DNA from: Planctomycetota bacterium
GTDB lineage: Bacteria; Planctomycetota; B15-G4; SIAN01
Assembly: GCA_028289345.1 (NCBI GenBank)
Contig: JANQQL010000010.1
Coordinates: 769,296 to 833,295, forward strand
DNA: 64,000 nucleotides
Direction of reading: 5' to 3'
Shown here: one piece after another, positions 35,459-44,270 of the stretch
Layout of the letters: every line of letters begins with the position of its first letter
How positions within the stretch are numbered: position 1 is the first letter of the stretch
The notes under the pieces: generated by a model
The model's database searches: none
The model's input: only the letters and a program-made list of their open reading frames with translations
Told to the model about the DNA's origin: nothing
Program-made: the position numbers and the translations under genes

Positions 35459-35909
35459 TCCTCACCTCCCGATCGGCGTGGATTCCTCGCGGTCCGTGGA
35501 GCTTCGACTCGATCGGTGGAGATTGGCTGGCCACCGCCATTAGACACTGTCATTGAGAACAGTAACACCGTCCCCGGTACTTTCTGGCCCGGCGCCCCCC
35601 ACGACTCGACGGCGAGCATCTCTCGCAATCGGACGCGGAGCTTCTTCGACGGGATCGGCAACCTCTCGGTGACCACGGGGGACGCCAACAGAGACGAAAA
35701 CCCCGATGCGCTCATCGGCGCCGTCGCCATCTGTTCCTTCACTCCCCGGGAGAAGTTGCACCAAGGCGATCGAGCCGCCGGCGGCTCCGACGCGTCCTAT
35801 GGGACAACTCAGCCGCAGCGTCGCTGCAACGGAGCGAATCTAGCGAGACCAGCCGCCGCAATCGTGAAAGGTGGCGGTCCGATCCCCTGACACGACAACC
35901 GACGATCGC
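35459..35909. other. Intergenic region between VWA and PKD lipoprotein genes
   Basis: About 450 bases upstream of the PKD lipoprotein, past the end of the VWA gene's reading direction. A less GC-rich patch (about 35535-35575) could hold the minus-strand promoter, but I cannot fix a -35/-10 pair. No gene is supported. Confidence 0.35.
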
Positions 35910-38057
35910 TCACTCCTGAGAGATCGGCAGGGTGACCACCCAGTCGTCGTTTCCAGTGACGTCGAGGCTGCTCGCGAAACGAAGCAGGCCGTTGTACATC
36001 ATGTTGTCGACCGTGAGCCTGAGGACGAACTGCGCGGGGAGCCCTTGGGTTCGAAGACTCACCTGCACCAACGGGCCGAAGTCACCAAAGCAAGCCTCCT
36101 CCGCACCTTTGAAGCGGAAGACTTGCCCGTCTTGCATTCCGGTCCAGTCTTCGAAGGGCCCACCGGGTTCCGGCTCCACGCTCAACGCGCTGCCGACGGG
36201 GATCGGGGTCTCCCCATCCATCTCCAGCACTTCCACGGTGAGTTTCCACTCCTCGGTTTCTCGCGGCACGTGAACTGCCCGCACGGAGAGTTCGAGGACT
36301 TCCCCGTCCTCTTGAAGACTCGGTCCATCCAGCGTGAGCAAACCGGTCTGGGTGTCGTAGCGCACCTCGTCGTCGTTGAACGAGATTTCCTCGCCATCGA
36401 CGCGATCGCGAATGAACTGCTGAACACCCAGCCCTTCTTGCTCGAGGGAGACCAGGGAGTCGATGCGCCGGTCCATGACGCGACCGGTGACATAGGCGAG
36501 CTGCAGATAACCCGACAGCTCCTCGATCAGGCCCCGAAACTCGGGGATGATTTGACCGGGAGTGAGAGCCTCGGCGAAGAGGCCTCCTGTCGCTTGGCCA
36601 AGATCCACGAGGTCCAAGCGGCTGTCCGGAGTGAGACGCCCGTAGCCAAAGCTATAGAGGAGCACTTCCTTCTCCTCCGCCTCCCGGATCAGGTCGCGCG
36701 GCGTGGCGTCGCTGCTCGTGTCGACACCGTCGGAGAAGAACACGATCACCCGCAGCGGCGAGACCGTCTCATCCTCCTCGTCGGATTCGAAGTCCTTCTC
36801 CAGGACCTCGTCCAAAGTATCCCAGCACAAGGAGAAGCCGCGCAGATTCGGCTCGAACTCCTCGATGACTCTCCGGCCTTGCTCGAGGGTGCCGCCAGGC
36901 GGCATGAGCTGGGAGAAACCGCCTTCCTCCGGATTGTCGTGAAACTCCCAGATGGAGAACGTGTGCGAGTCCGCAAGGACTTTGAGGAGTTCGATGGCGC
37001 TGTCCTTCATCGGCCCGAGGCCGCCGAAGGCCTCCATCGACAACGTGTGGTCGAGCACGATCGCGACTTGAAGCGGCAAGGCTCCGAACGTTCGGATCAC
37101 CGGACACGTCTCGCTCACATCCACCGGCACGCCGTACTCGAAGACCGTGGGGACCACTGTTTCGACCTGTTCCGGATCCAGGGTGACGATATCCCCTTGA
37201 GCGTCGCGCAGTTTGAGGAGCCACTGGACGCGACTCGGGGGAATGTGATTGGCTCGCACGTCGGTAAGACGCCGCTGCCGGACCGCGCTTAGCTGAGCTG
37301 CCTCGAAGCATTCGATGGCCGTGCCCTGAGTCTCGCGCCCCTCCACTTCGATCGCGATTTGGCTGTTGTCGGGGACCCTCAGTCCGGGTTCCGTGTATGC
37401 AAAGAGGAGGTCTTCGGCAAAGTAGAAGCGAATCGTCTCGTCGTCAGTGTCGACCTCGAAACGCACTCGTTCGTCAGAAGCCCCAAAGGGAAGATCCAGG
37501 TTCGAGAAGCGTTCTCTCACCCTCTTGACCTGTCGACCGTTGCCATCCTCGATCAGAACTTCAACGGTCCGCGATGCGGCTCCCTGGAGACCGAGGGAAG
37601 CTCGCCGCGCCTGACCGCTTCCCAAGAAGTCAATGGTGATGCGCGCCTCGACACCGTCGTCAAGAACAGGAACGTCGAGCCCGGCCGACTCGTAGAAGCC
37701 CGCACGCTTCAAGACGAGTCGCGCACGGGAGACTGCGCTGGCCCCACTCCACCGGAATCGCAGGAGCCCGCCTTCCGCCATCGGCGCCTCCACATCTTCG
37801 TCCAGCTCGAGATCCCATCGCGTGGTGCGAAGACTGTCGAAGTCGTCGACCAGAACGGTCGGGAAGGACTCCGCGTCGGGCGAGGATCCGCCTTCGTCGC
37901 CACCCGCTCCTGCCGCCCCGCCTCCGCCACTACTTCCGCCCCCACCGCAACCGGGAACGAGGATCATGAAGACGAGAATCAAGATTGATCTCGGCTTCAA
38001 GCTCAGGGTGCCAAGCCCTGCACGGAGGGTCGGGGACAGACTCGGAAACTCGATCAT
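35910..38057 (-). CDS. VWA-domain lipoprotein
   Basis: The product is 715 residues from ATG 38057 (AGGAAGG six bases upstream; the longer frame is rejected). A signal peptide ends in the lipobox MILVPGC, then a Gly/Ser linker. About 45-290 is a beta-rich domain (FDSLRTTRWDLELDEDVEAP, GLLRFRWSGASAVSRARLVL) resembling a concanavalin-type sandwich. From about 325 a von Willebrand A domain follows, with AIVLDHTLSM as a variant metal site (DHTLS instead of DxSxS), the later MIDAS-type segment VIVFFSDGVDT (about 435-445), and AEEKEVLLYSFGYGRLTPDS. A further C-terminal region follows. VWA proteins mediate metal-dependent adhesion or assembly at the envelope. The ligand is unknown. Confidence 0.8.
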   Translation of the reverse strand: MIEFPSLSPTLRAGLGTLSLKPRSILILVFMILVPGCGGGGSSGGGGAAGAGGDEGGSSPDAESFPTVLVDDFDSLRTTRWDLELDEDVEAPMAEGGLLRFRWSGASAVSRARLVLKRAGFYESAGLDVPVLDDGVEARITIDFLGSGQARRASLGLQGAASRTVEVLIEDGNGRQVKRVRERFSNLDLPFGASDERVRFEVDTDDETIRFYFAEDLLFAYTEPGLRVPDNSQIAIEVEGRETQGTAIECFEAAQLSAVRQRRLTDVRANHIPPSRVQWLLKLRDAQGDIVTLDPEQVETVVPTVFEYGVPVDVSETCPVIRTFGALPLQVAIVLDHTLSMEAFGGLGPMKDSAIELLKVLADSHTFSIWEFHDNPEEGGFSQLMPPGGTLEQGRRVIEEFEPNLRGFSLCWDTLDEVLEKDFESDEEDETVSPLRVIVFFSDGVDTSSDATPRDLIREAEEKEVLLYSFGYGRLTPDSRLDLVDLGQATGGLFAEALTPGQIIPEFRGLIEELSGYLQLAYVTGRVMDRRIDSLVSLEQEGLGVQQFIRDRVDGEEISFNDDEVRYDTQTGLLTLDGPSLQEDGEVLELSVRAVHVPRETEEWKLTVEVLEMDGETPIPVGSALSVEPEPGGPFEDWTGMQDGQVFRFKGAEEACFGDFGPLVQVSLRTQGLPAQFVLRLTVDNMMYNGLLRFASSLDVTGNDDWVVTLPISQE

Positions 38058-38424
38058 GGACGGCCTTCCTGGTCGATGGGAAAACGGGTGCCATGGGGCG
38101 CAAGGCAACGACGAGCGACTCTGGGAAGAATGCCTCTCGAACGGCCGGAGTTCCCCAGGGCCTCGGCGGCCGAGGCAGGGCCCGCTCGAACCCGACCTTC
38201 CCACCCCAACCAAAGGATGGATGGTCGGGCACAAGTGTCACCACCAAGCCACCGCTCCCTTCAAATCTAACGGGCTAAATCAGCCCACAACGACATGAAG
38301 GCTTGGGGAAGAGTCCGCGCCCGACGGAGCGACTGGGGAGCGAATGACAGGGGCGGCGACCTCACACCAACGGCCTCTTCGATCGACGGGCCGAAAATGC
38401 CCTGGGGAACGCGGCAGGCATTCT
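38058..38424. other. Intergenic region upstream of the VWA lipoprotein
   Basis: About 370 bases between two minus-strand genes. A small hairpin (GGGCT-AAATC-AGCCC at 38272-38286) could end the NHL gene's transcript. Otherwise I see no gene or clear promoter. Confidence 0.35.
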
Positions 38425-39369
38425 TCAATGACGGCCCAGGAACACTCCCGCACTCAGCAGCAGAACCACCATCGCCAGCGCCCCCCATTCGGACAACGTG
38501 GGAATGGCCAGCCCTCCACCGGTCACCGGATTGGGCGGTCCGAAGGCCACGCTTCGCGGGGTTTGGAACATGGACCCCTGGATGGTCTTGACGTAGGCGT
38601 CGGAACTGTCGAACTCGACCACTTTGGGCTGGAAGAACGAGGACGAGAAGAAGTGACCATTCTGGTCGAAGGCGATCCCCTGAGGACCGGGCAGGTCGGG
38701 ATGCGACAAGGTTCCGAGGAAGTTCCCAGACGTGTCGAACTTGACAATGTTTCCGGAGCCTCCTCCGGACACATAGAGGACATCGCTGGTGTTGCGCGCG
38801 ATGCTCATGGGGCTGGACAGGCCTCCTCCGGTGAATGAGAACTGGAACGTCTCGGAGGAACTGAACTTCAGCACCTGATTGGTCAAGGCACTGCTCACGT
38901 AGATGTCGCCCGTCGAGTCGAAAGCCACGCAATTGGGACCGTTCAAGCCACCACCAGAGAACGTTCGCAGGAAGGCCCCGCTGAGGGAAAAGACGACGAC
39001 TTGGTCGTCGTCGAAGCTCGCGACGAAGAGCTCCGAACCCTGGATGGCGAGGCCGGTCGGGTTGTCCAGAACCGCCGATCCGAATTTGCCGATGAGCTGC
39101 TCATTCGAGTCGAACTCGAAAATCTCGTTGGTGAACTCGTTGGAGACAAAGAAGCCTCCGCCACTTCGGAACGCGATCCCTCGCGGTCCATTCATGCCTG
39201 CTGCGGTGAAACTCCGCAAGAAAGCACCGGTTGGGGACAGGACCGCCACGTCATCGCCCGCGTGATTCGTGACGTAGAAGTTCCCGGTCGTCGACGGGGG
39301 GAGGGTTGCCCATCCGGCGGGAGCAAGGAACAGCAAGAGGAGCAAGGCGAACCACAGCGAGGCTTTCAT
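38425..39369 (-). CDS. NHL-repeat protein with IPTL-CTERM sorting tail
   Basis: The product is 314 residues from ATG 39369, with GGAAGAG upstream. A strong signal peptide (SLWFALLLLLFLAPAGWA) leads into about six NHL-type blades (GMNGPRGIAFRSGGGFFVSN, VLDNPTGLAIQGSELFVASF, GLNGPNCVAFDSTGDIYVSS, GLSSPMSIARNTSDVLYVSG, DLPGPQGIAFDQNGHFFSSS). The C-terminus is an unmistakable IPTL-CTERM signal: IPTLSEWGALAMVVLLLSAG, a glycine-containing span and a short basic tail (RH). Such tails are recognised by a sorting protease of the exosortase/archaeosortase type. It is probably surface-exposed after processing. Confidence 0.88.
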   Translation of the reverse strand: MKASLWFALLLLLFLAPAGWATLPPSTTGNFYVTNHAGDDVAVLSPTGAFLRSFTAAGMNGPRGIAFRSGGGFFVSNEFTNEIFEFDSNEQLIGKFGSAVLDNPTGLAIQGSELFVASFDDDQVVVFSLSGAFLRTFSGGGLNGPNCVAFDSTGDIYVSSALTNQVLKFSSSETFQFSFTGGGLSSPMSIARNTSDVLYVSGGGSGNIVKFDTSGNFLGTLSHPDLPGPQGIAFDQNGHFFSSSFFQPKVVEFDSSDAYVKTIQGSMFQTPRSVAFGPPNPVTGGGLAIPTLSEWGALAMVVLLLSAGVFLGRH

Positions 39370-39741
39370 CGGGGCAGTCTCTTCCAGGGCGAGTGAGGCG
39401 CGAATCGATGATCGATTCACCACCTCGTGGTGTTTTCCAGAGTGACAGAATCATAGCCCCCGCACCGTGGCAGCAAGGAAACCGGTGCCCTCGATCCACG
39501 GCCTCCCTCGGAACCCGCGAGATTCTCCGCCCCCATGCCGTCGATCCCCGCCCCCCCGCTTCCGTCAAAAGCGACGAGATTCCGGTTTTTCTGCAGACGA
39601 ACCATCGGATTGTCGCGAGCCCTGTCAGCAGGATGTCCGGACCCACTCTCCACGGCGGGACCGTCACCGGCGCGGAGCGGGATTGACTCAACGTCCGAAG
39701 GTGCGCCCAAAGCGTCCCTTCCCCCTTACGCGGAGAATGAA
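39370..39741. promoter_or_regulatory. Divergent promoter region of NHL and FG-GAP genes
   Basis: About 370 bases between two outward-facing genes. No supported gene. Promoters for both are expected here, but I could not pick out a convincing -35/-10 pair. Confidence 0.3.
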
Positions 39742-41319
39742 ATGCGGCCTCCCCTCGCCCTGTCGCTCGGCCTCTTGTTCGCCACCTCCTCGGCTTCCGC
39801 GCAGAAGCAACTCCATCATTGGCAACAGCCGGCGGACCACCACTTCGGCGCAGCCGTGCACGGCGTCGGGGACGTGAACAACGACGGCTACGACGATGTC
39901 GCGGTCACCGCTCCGGCCTACACCTTCGAAGAAACCCCGTTCGTCGACGTGTACTCCGGTCTCGACGGCACCGTGCTCTTGAAACTGAACAGTCAGTTCG
40001 GCGAAGGGCAAAACGTGGAACCGCTGGGCGACGTGAATGGAGACGGCCATGACGACTTCATGGTGGGCAATGCCATTCTCGCCGACGTCGTGCTTTACTC
40101 GGGAATGGATGGAACCGAGATCGACACCCTTGACTACACGTTTGGGAGCTTCGGGAGTCCTTCCTCCGGATTCGCCAGTTCGATTGCGGCGATCGGCGAC
40201 TTGAACGGTGATGCGATCACGGACTTCGCGGTGGGAGCCATTCAACCCGAAGGCTGTCATGCAGCCTCCTGTCCAGCCGGCAAGGGCTTTGTCACGGCGT
40301 TCTCGGGAGCGGATCGCAGCGTGTTGTTCGTCACGTTCGGACAATCGAACGGCGACGCCTACGGCTGGAGCGTCGATGCTGCCGGAGACGTCGACAATGA
40401 CGGCGTGCCCGACATCATCGTGGGAACCCTTCCCACCTTTCAGACTCCCTACGTCCAGGTACTCTCCGGAATCGATGGCAGCGTGATCCATCACCTCGAC
40501 GGGACCAATACCTTTGGATTCTCGGTCGCGGGAATCGGAGACTTGGACAACGACGGGCACTCCGAGTTCCTAGTCGGTGAACCCGGTTTCTCCAACGGCA
40601 CCCTTCGAGTCGGCGCGGTCTACGTTTACAACGGATTCGACGCTTCGGTCCTCACCACCCACGTCGGGACGGAAAAAGACGAACAACTCGGCACCGACGT
40701 CGAGGGCACCGGTGACTTCACCGCTGACGGGACGCCGGACTACCTCTTGGACACCGGCACCTTCGTCCGACGTCGCTCCAACACGACCTTCAACCAGCGG
40801 CGGACTCTGATGGTCTCGGGAAAGACGGGGAATGTGTTCGCCACCATCCACGGCAACCGGCCCGGGGATTTGTACCAGGAAGGCGTGGCCCCGGCCGGCG
40901 ACGTCAATGGCGATGGCATCGAAGACATCATCCTCGGCAATTCCAACGGCGGGCAGTTCGCCGGCACAGCCACGGTCTACAGCGGCAGCGCACTCTTCAT
41001 CCACGCCAACACCGACAACCCGTACGTCGGCGAAACCCTCCGTTTGATCGTCCAAGAAGGCCAACCGTTCACGGCATGCATGCTGGCCGTGGTGGAAGTC
41101 AACGGAATCCCAACCTTCTCCAGCAAGGGCATCACCAGCCTGGACGGCACCGGTCGCCGCATCGACTCCCTCACCGTCCAGCCGTCCTTCGTCGGGCTCG
41201 TCGAGGTCTACCAGGCCTTTGGGTTCAATCAGGAAGGTCAAGCCATCCAGAGCAACCGAAGGGCCGTGTCCTTCGAGGGGCCGGTTCACTTGCCCGGGCC
41301 ACAACCGGATCTACGTTGA
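39742..41319 (+). CDS. Secreted FG-GAP/integrin-like protein
   Basis: The product is 525 residues from ATG 39742 (GGAG ten bases upstream). A signal peptide (LALSLGLLFATSSASA) is followed by FG-GAP blades with calcium loops: GVGDVNNDGYDDVAVTAPAY, PLGDVNGDGHDDFMVGNAI, AIGDLNGDAITDFAVGAIQP, AAGDVDNDGVPDIIVGTLPT, GIGDLDNDGHSEFLVGEPGF, and PAGDVNGDGIEDIILGNSNG. The last roughly 100 residues (VGETLRLIVQEGQPFTACML, AVVEVNGIP, LVEVYQAFGFNQEGQ) are a beta-sandwich-like module also seen in its neighbours. It sits between two IPTL-CTERM genes. The ligand and role are unknown. Confidence 0.85.
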   Translation: MRPPLALSLGLLFATSSASAQKQLHHWQQPADHHFGAAVHGVGDVNNDGYDDVAVTAPAYTFEETPFVDVYSGLDGTVLLKLNSQFGEGQNVEPLGDVNGDGHDDFMVGNAILADVVLYSGMDGTEIDTLDYTFGSFGSPSSGFASSIAAIGDLNGDAITDFAVGAIQPEGCHAASCPAGKGFVTAFSGADRSVLFVTFGQSNGDAYGWSVDAAGDVDNDGVPDIIVGTLPTFQTPYVQVLSGIDGSVIHHLDGTNTFGFSVAGIGDLDNDGHSEFLVGEPGFSNGTLRVGAVYVYNGFDASVLTTHVGTEKDEQLGTDVEGTGDFTADGTPDYLLDTGTFVRRRSNTTFNQRRTLMVSGKTGNVFATIHGNRPGDLYQEGVAPAGDVNGDGIEDIILGNSNGGQFAGTATVYSGSALFIHANTDNPYVGETLRLIVQEGQPFTACMLAVVEVNGIPTFSSKGITSLDGTGRRIDSLTVQPSFVGLVEVYQAFGFNQEGQAIQSNRRAVSFEGPVHLPGPQPDLR

Positions 41320-42168
41320 ACGAACTGCCCCACTCGGCTCAAGCACTCGGGCCTGCTTCTGCAGCGCGACGACACCGCTCATCAGAAGCAGAACGAGGAG
41401 CGTGACCTGCCCCCACTCGGAAACTGTCGGGATGGCGAGTCCTGAGTCCGTTGTCAACGTGAAATCGTCGAAGACCACCCGAGGAATGCCGTCGCTGCCG
41501 AAGATGTTGATCCCGAGACGCGTCCCCACCAGAGAGGCCGGAAGAACTTCTGGACTGGTGTACGAGAACTGATACCGGCGCATCACTCCATCGGGACTGT
41601 TCGTCGGAAAGAACCTTCCGATCTCGAGTCGCGTCACACCCGGCTGGTTTTCCAAAGGCAGGGTCGCGGTGTCATCAATGGCGGTGAGCGTGACCGCAAA
41701 GAAGTACTCAGAGTCAAACTCACTGATGCCGGCGAGGAAACTGAGGGTGTAGGTGGTGTTGGCTTGCAAGACCTCGCCAGTCTCCTGACCGACCACCGCA
41801 GCCTGAATCGCCAGCACGTTGTTTCCCTCAATGCCGGTCACGAAGGGCGTCCCACCAACCGTCGTGGGGCGCAACACACCCGCGAGCACTTGGTTGGTCG
41901 AACCGAATGGCACAACGAAGGTGCGCCACCCGGGAACGGTGACAGGCGCGGACCAGTCGACGATTCCATTTCCAAAGGGGAGGGGCTCTCGGGTGCCAAC
42001 CAACACGCCGGACCCACCGATGCCGTTCGTTTGTTCTCCTCCCACAAGAGCCCGGCTCACGGTCTCGAAACCAGGGTTGACGACGAGCACTGATCGGGCG
42101 TGAGCACTCATCGCGAAGCACAACAACACGAACAAACTCAATCCGAAGGGAAGTCGTCTTTTTCTCAT
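41311..42168 (-). CDS. Secreted IPTL-CTERM protein of unknown fold
   Basis: The 285-residue protein starts at ATG 42168 after GAGGAG. A signal peptide (LPFGLSLFVLLCFAMSAHA) precedes a beta-rich domain beginning SVLVVNPGFETVSRALVGGE, with GWRTFVVPFGSTNQVLAGV, NVLAIQAAVVGQETGEVLQA, YTLSFLAGISEFDSEYFFAV and PRVVFDDFTLTTDSGL. This pattern resembles PEP-CTERM-type carbohydrate-binding-like domains. The tail IPTVSEWGQVTLLVLLLMSG with a following basic segment is an IPTL-CTERM sorting signal. It converges on the FG-GAP gene with a nine-base overlap. It is probably surface-sorted. Confidence 0.85.
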   Translation of the reverse strand: MRKRRLPFGLSLFVLLCFAMSAHARSVLVVNPGFETVSRALVGGEQTNGIGGSGVLVGTREPLPFGNGIVDWSAPVTVPGWRTFVVPFGSTNQVLAGVLRPTTVGGTPFVTGIEGNNVLAIQAAVVGQETGEVLQANTTYTLSFLAGISEFDSEYFFAVTLTAIDDTATLPLENQPGVTRLEIGRFFPTNSPDGVMRRYQFSYTSPEVLPASLVGTRLGINIFGSDGIPRVVFDDFTLTTDSGLAIPTVSEWGQVTLLVLLLMSGVVALQKQARVLEPSGAVRST

Positions 42169-42682
42169 GTCTAACTCTCCTCGGCTGCGGAAATGCTGGA
42201 ACGAGTGCCGCTTGCTCCGCAGAAGGGCTTACCACTGCGAACTCGTCGACATCTCTCTAAGCATAGAAACAAGCGGGGATCTCGAACCAAAGGAGAATTG
42301 CCATCGCTCAACTTCCGCGCCCCTCTTGTTTCGCGGCCCATCCAACCGCTTGGCGACCTGACATCAACCGACGGGTCCGGCCACCCAGGGCGAATGCTGC
42401 TCGCTGCTGAAGTGGCAAGGCTCGAGAGCACAGGCGCCCCTCTGTCACAAAGCGGGCGAGATTCAACCTCTTGTTCTGACGAATGGTCCCCCGTCGACGA
42501 CTTGGCGCCTCTCCAAAGCAAAGTCAGGCGCTCACTCGCTACCCTTTGGTTGCAGTACCGCCTCGTGAAGTTTGGTGTTTGCATGGGTGATCCAAGCAAG
42601 CAAGCAAGCAAGCAGTGGACAACACGGTGTGGTAACATCAACGTCAGTTGCGCATTCACGTCCCCTTCTTATGGAGATTGTG
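42169..42682. other. Divergent intergenic region with tetranucleotide repeat
   Basis: About 510 bases before the next FG-GAP gene. It holds a CAAG repeat tract (42593-42614), listed separately, and no supported gene. Promoters for both flanking genes are expected here. I see no clear terminator. Confidence 0.4.
42593..42614. repeat. CAAG tetranucleotide repeat, five copies
   Basis: Five perfect CAAG units plus two more bases lie about 70 bases upstream of the FG-GAP start at 42683. Tetranucleotide tracts in promoters can vary by slippage and change expression. Whether this one varies cannot be judged from one sequence. Confidence 0.8.
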
Positions 42683-44092
42683 ATGATTGGCCGAACCAAG
42701 TTCCTGCGCCTCCCCACGGCGATTTTCTGCGGCGCCGTTGCGACTGCAACAGGCCAAGACATTCACTGGGAATGGCAAGGCGACCCGCAACTCAAGCTCG
42801 CCGGAGTGGGCGATGTCAACAACGACGGCTACGCAGACATTGCGATCGCCGAGTCGAACCACTCGGGCGGAGGCATCGATGCCGGGCGCTATCTCGTTCT
42901 CTCCGGACTCACCGGCAAGAAGATCCGGGAAAAGACCGGTCGGCCAGGCCAAAAACTTGGTCGGGCGATCAGTCGGGTCGGAGACCTCAACTTTGACGGG
43001 CGTATGGACATTGCTGTCACCGATTCGACACACGTCAAAGTTTATTCGGGGACGAACCAAGCCACCTTGGTCAGCGTTGCCTTGCCGTCGGTCTCCCTTG
43101 GAGGTGGAGTCTCCAGTGACGGAGATCTCGATGGCGACGGATTCGACGACTTGCTGGTGTCTTGGTTCACTGAGTACGAGTTCACCGCAAGGACCTTCTC
43201 TGGAAGGAATGGGCAACCCATTGGGGAGCACTTTGGCTACGTGTTCCTTTCTGCGCAGGCAATCGTCGGTGACGTGAACGGCGACGGGCGAGACGACGTC
43301 GCCATTGGGAGCACTTTTGAGGATTCAGGAGGGTTCCTTTTCCTTGGCTCAGGCGAAGGCAACGAGGACCAAATCTGGTCGACCGTGGGCGACGACTACG
43401 GCGTGAGAACGCTGGGCAGTGACATCGAAGGAATCGAAGATTTGAATGGAGATGGCGTCTGCGACATTGTCGTCGGATGTGAGCTTTCTCAACGCGTTCT
43501 CGTTGTTTCCGGCCAGGACGGCTCGGAGCTGTTTTCCCTGACGAACAACGCTCACGGTTTTGGGAGCACCGTTTCGAATGTGGGAGACGTCGACGGCGAC
43601 GGCTTCTCGGACATACTTGCTGGAAACTCAGGGATCTATGAGGGCAAGGGTGGGGCCAAGCTTTTCTCCGGCCGAACCGGGATCCCCCTCTACGAGCCCC
43701 AGGGCCCCGGCCCAGTCGTCGAGCGGGTGGGTGACGTCAATGGAGACGGCTTGAACGACTTTGCAGTGAACTCTTTTGGACAAATCAGAGTCTATCTTGG
43801 CTCACCGATCTTCCTCGATGCGGACGAATCCCCGATTGCCGCCGGGGAAACACTGACTTTGCGAACGGGACTGGGCACCACGGGAAACCGAGCCGCATTG
43901 TTCCTCGTCGGCATCGACGGCGTCCCCATGAGTTTTCTGCTGAACATCCAGCAGTTCGATGCCAGTGGGCAGGTCACTCAAGAGCTATTCGTTCCACCAG
44001 TCCTTTCGGGTAGCACGGTATCGTTTCGGTCGTTCGCCGTGGGATCCAACCACCCGATTGCCACCGGCGTGGAGACAATCACCATCAATTAG
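42683..44092 (+). CDS. Secreted FG-GAP/integrin-like protein
   Basis: The product is 469 residues from ATG 42683, chosen because GGAG (42673-42676) is six bases upstream; ATG 42671 is an in-frame alternative. A signal peptide (FLRLPTAIFCGAVATATG) is followed by blades with calcium loops: GVGDVNNDGYADIAIAESNH, RVGDLNFDGRMDIAVTDST, SDGDLDGDGFDDLLVSWF, IVGDVNGDGRDDVAIGST, NVGDVDGDGFSDILAGNSG, RVGDVNGDGLNDFAVNSFG. The C-terminal module (IAAGETLTLRTGLGTTGNRA, ALFLVGIDGVP, VSFRSFAVGSNH) matches the tail of the protein at 39742. It is probably extracellular. A CAAG repeat lies in its upstream region. Confidence 0.85.
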   Translation: MIGRTKFLRLPTAIFCGAVATATGQDIHWEWQGDPQLKLAGVGDVNNDGYADIAIAESNHSGGGIDAGRYLVLSGLTGKKIREKTGRPGQKLGRAISRVGDLNFDGRMDIAVTDSTHVKVYSGTNQATLVSVALPSVSLGGGVSSDGDLDGDGFDDLLVSWFTEYEFTARTFSGRNGQPIGEHFGYVFLSAQAIVGDVNGDGRDDVAIGSTFEDSGGFLFLGSGEGNEDQIWSTVGDDYGVRTLGSDIEGIEDLNGDGVCDIVVGCELSQRVLVVSGQDGSELFSLTNNAHGFGSTVSNVGDVDGDGFSDILAGNSGIYEGKGGAKLFSGRTGIPLYEPQGPGPVVERVGDVNGDGLNDFAVNSFGQIRVYLGSPIFLDADESPIAAGETLTLRTGLGTTGNRAALFLVGIDGVPMSFLLNIQQFDASGQVTQELFVPPVLSGSTVSFRSFAVGSNHPIATGVETITIN

Positions 44093-44270
44093 GTTTCACG
44101 AAGATCTCCTGACCGCAGAAGCGTGGCGCTGGGTCGCCTCGCCATCACCAACGACCCCATGCCACCCTCGCCTTCATGAGCTTCTCTTGGTCAGTGAAAC
44201 AGGGATCACTTCGAGCCAAAGCACTCGAAGGCATTCGGCAGAGCCTCGTCGAGAGACTCTTCTTCGCAGT

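Noticed and set aside
35871..37292. 473-residue plus-strand frame opposite the VWA lipoprotein
   Set aside because: It is antisense to the VWA domain text and has no domain or start signal.
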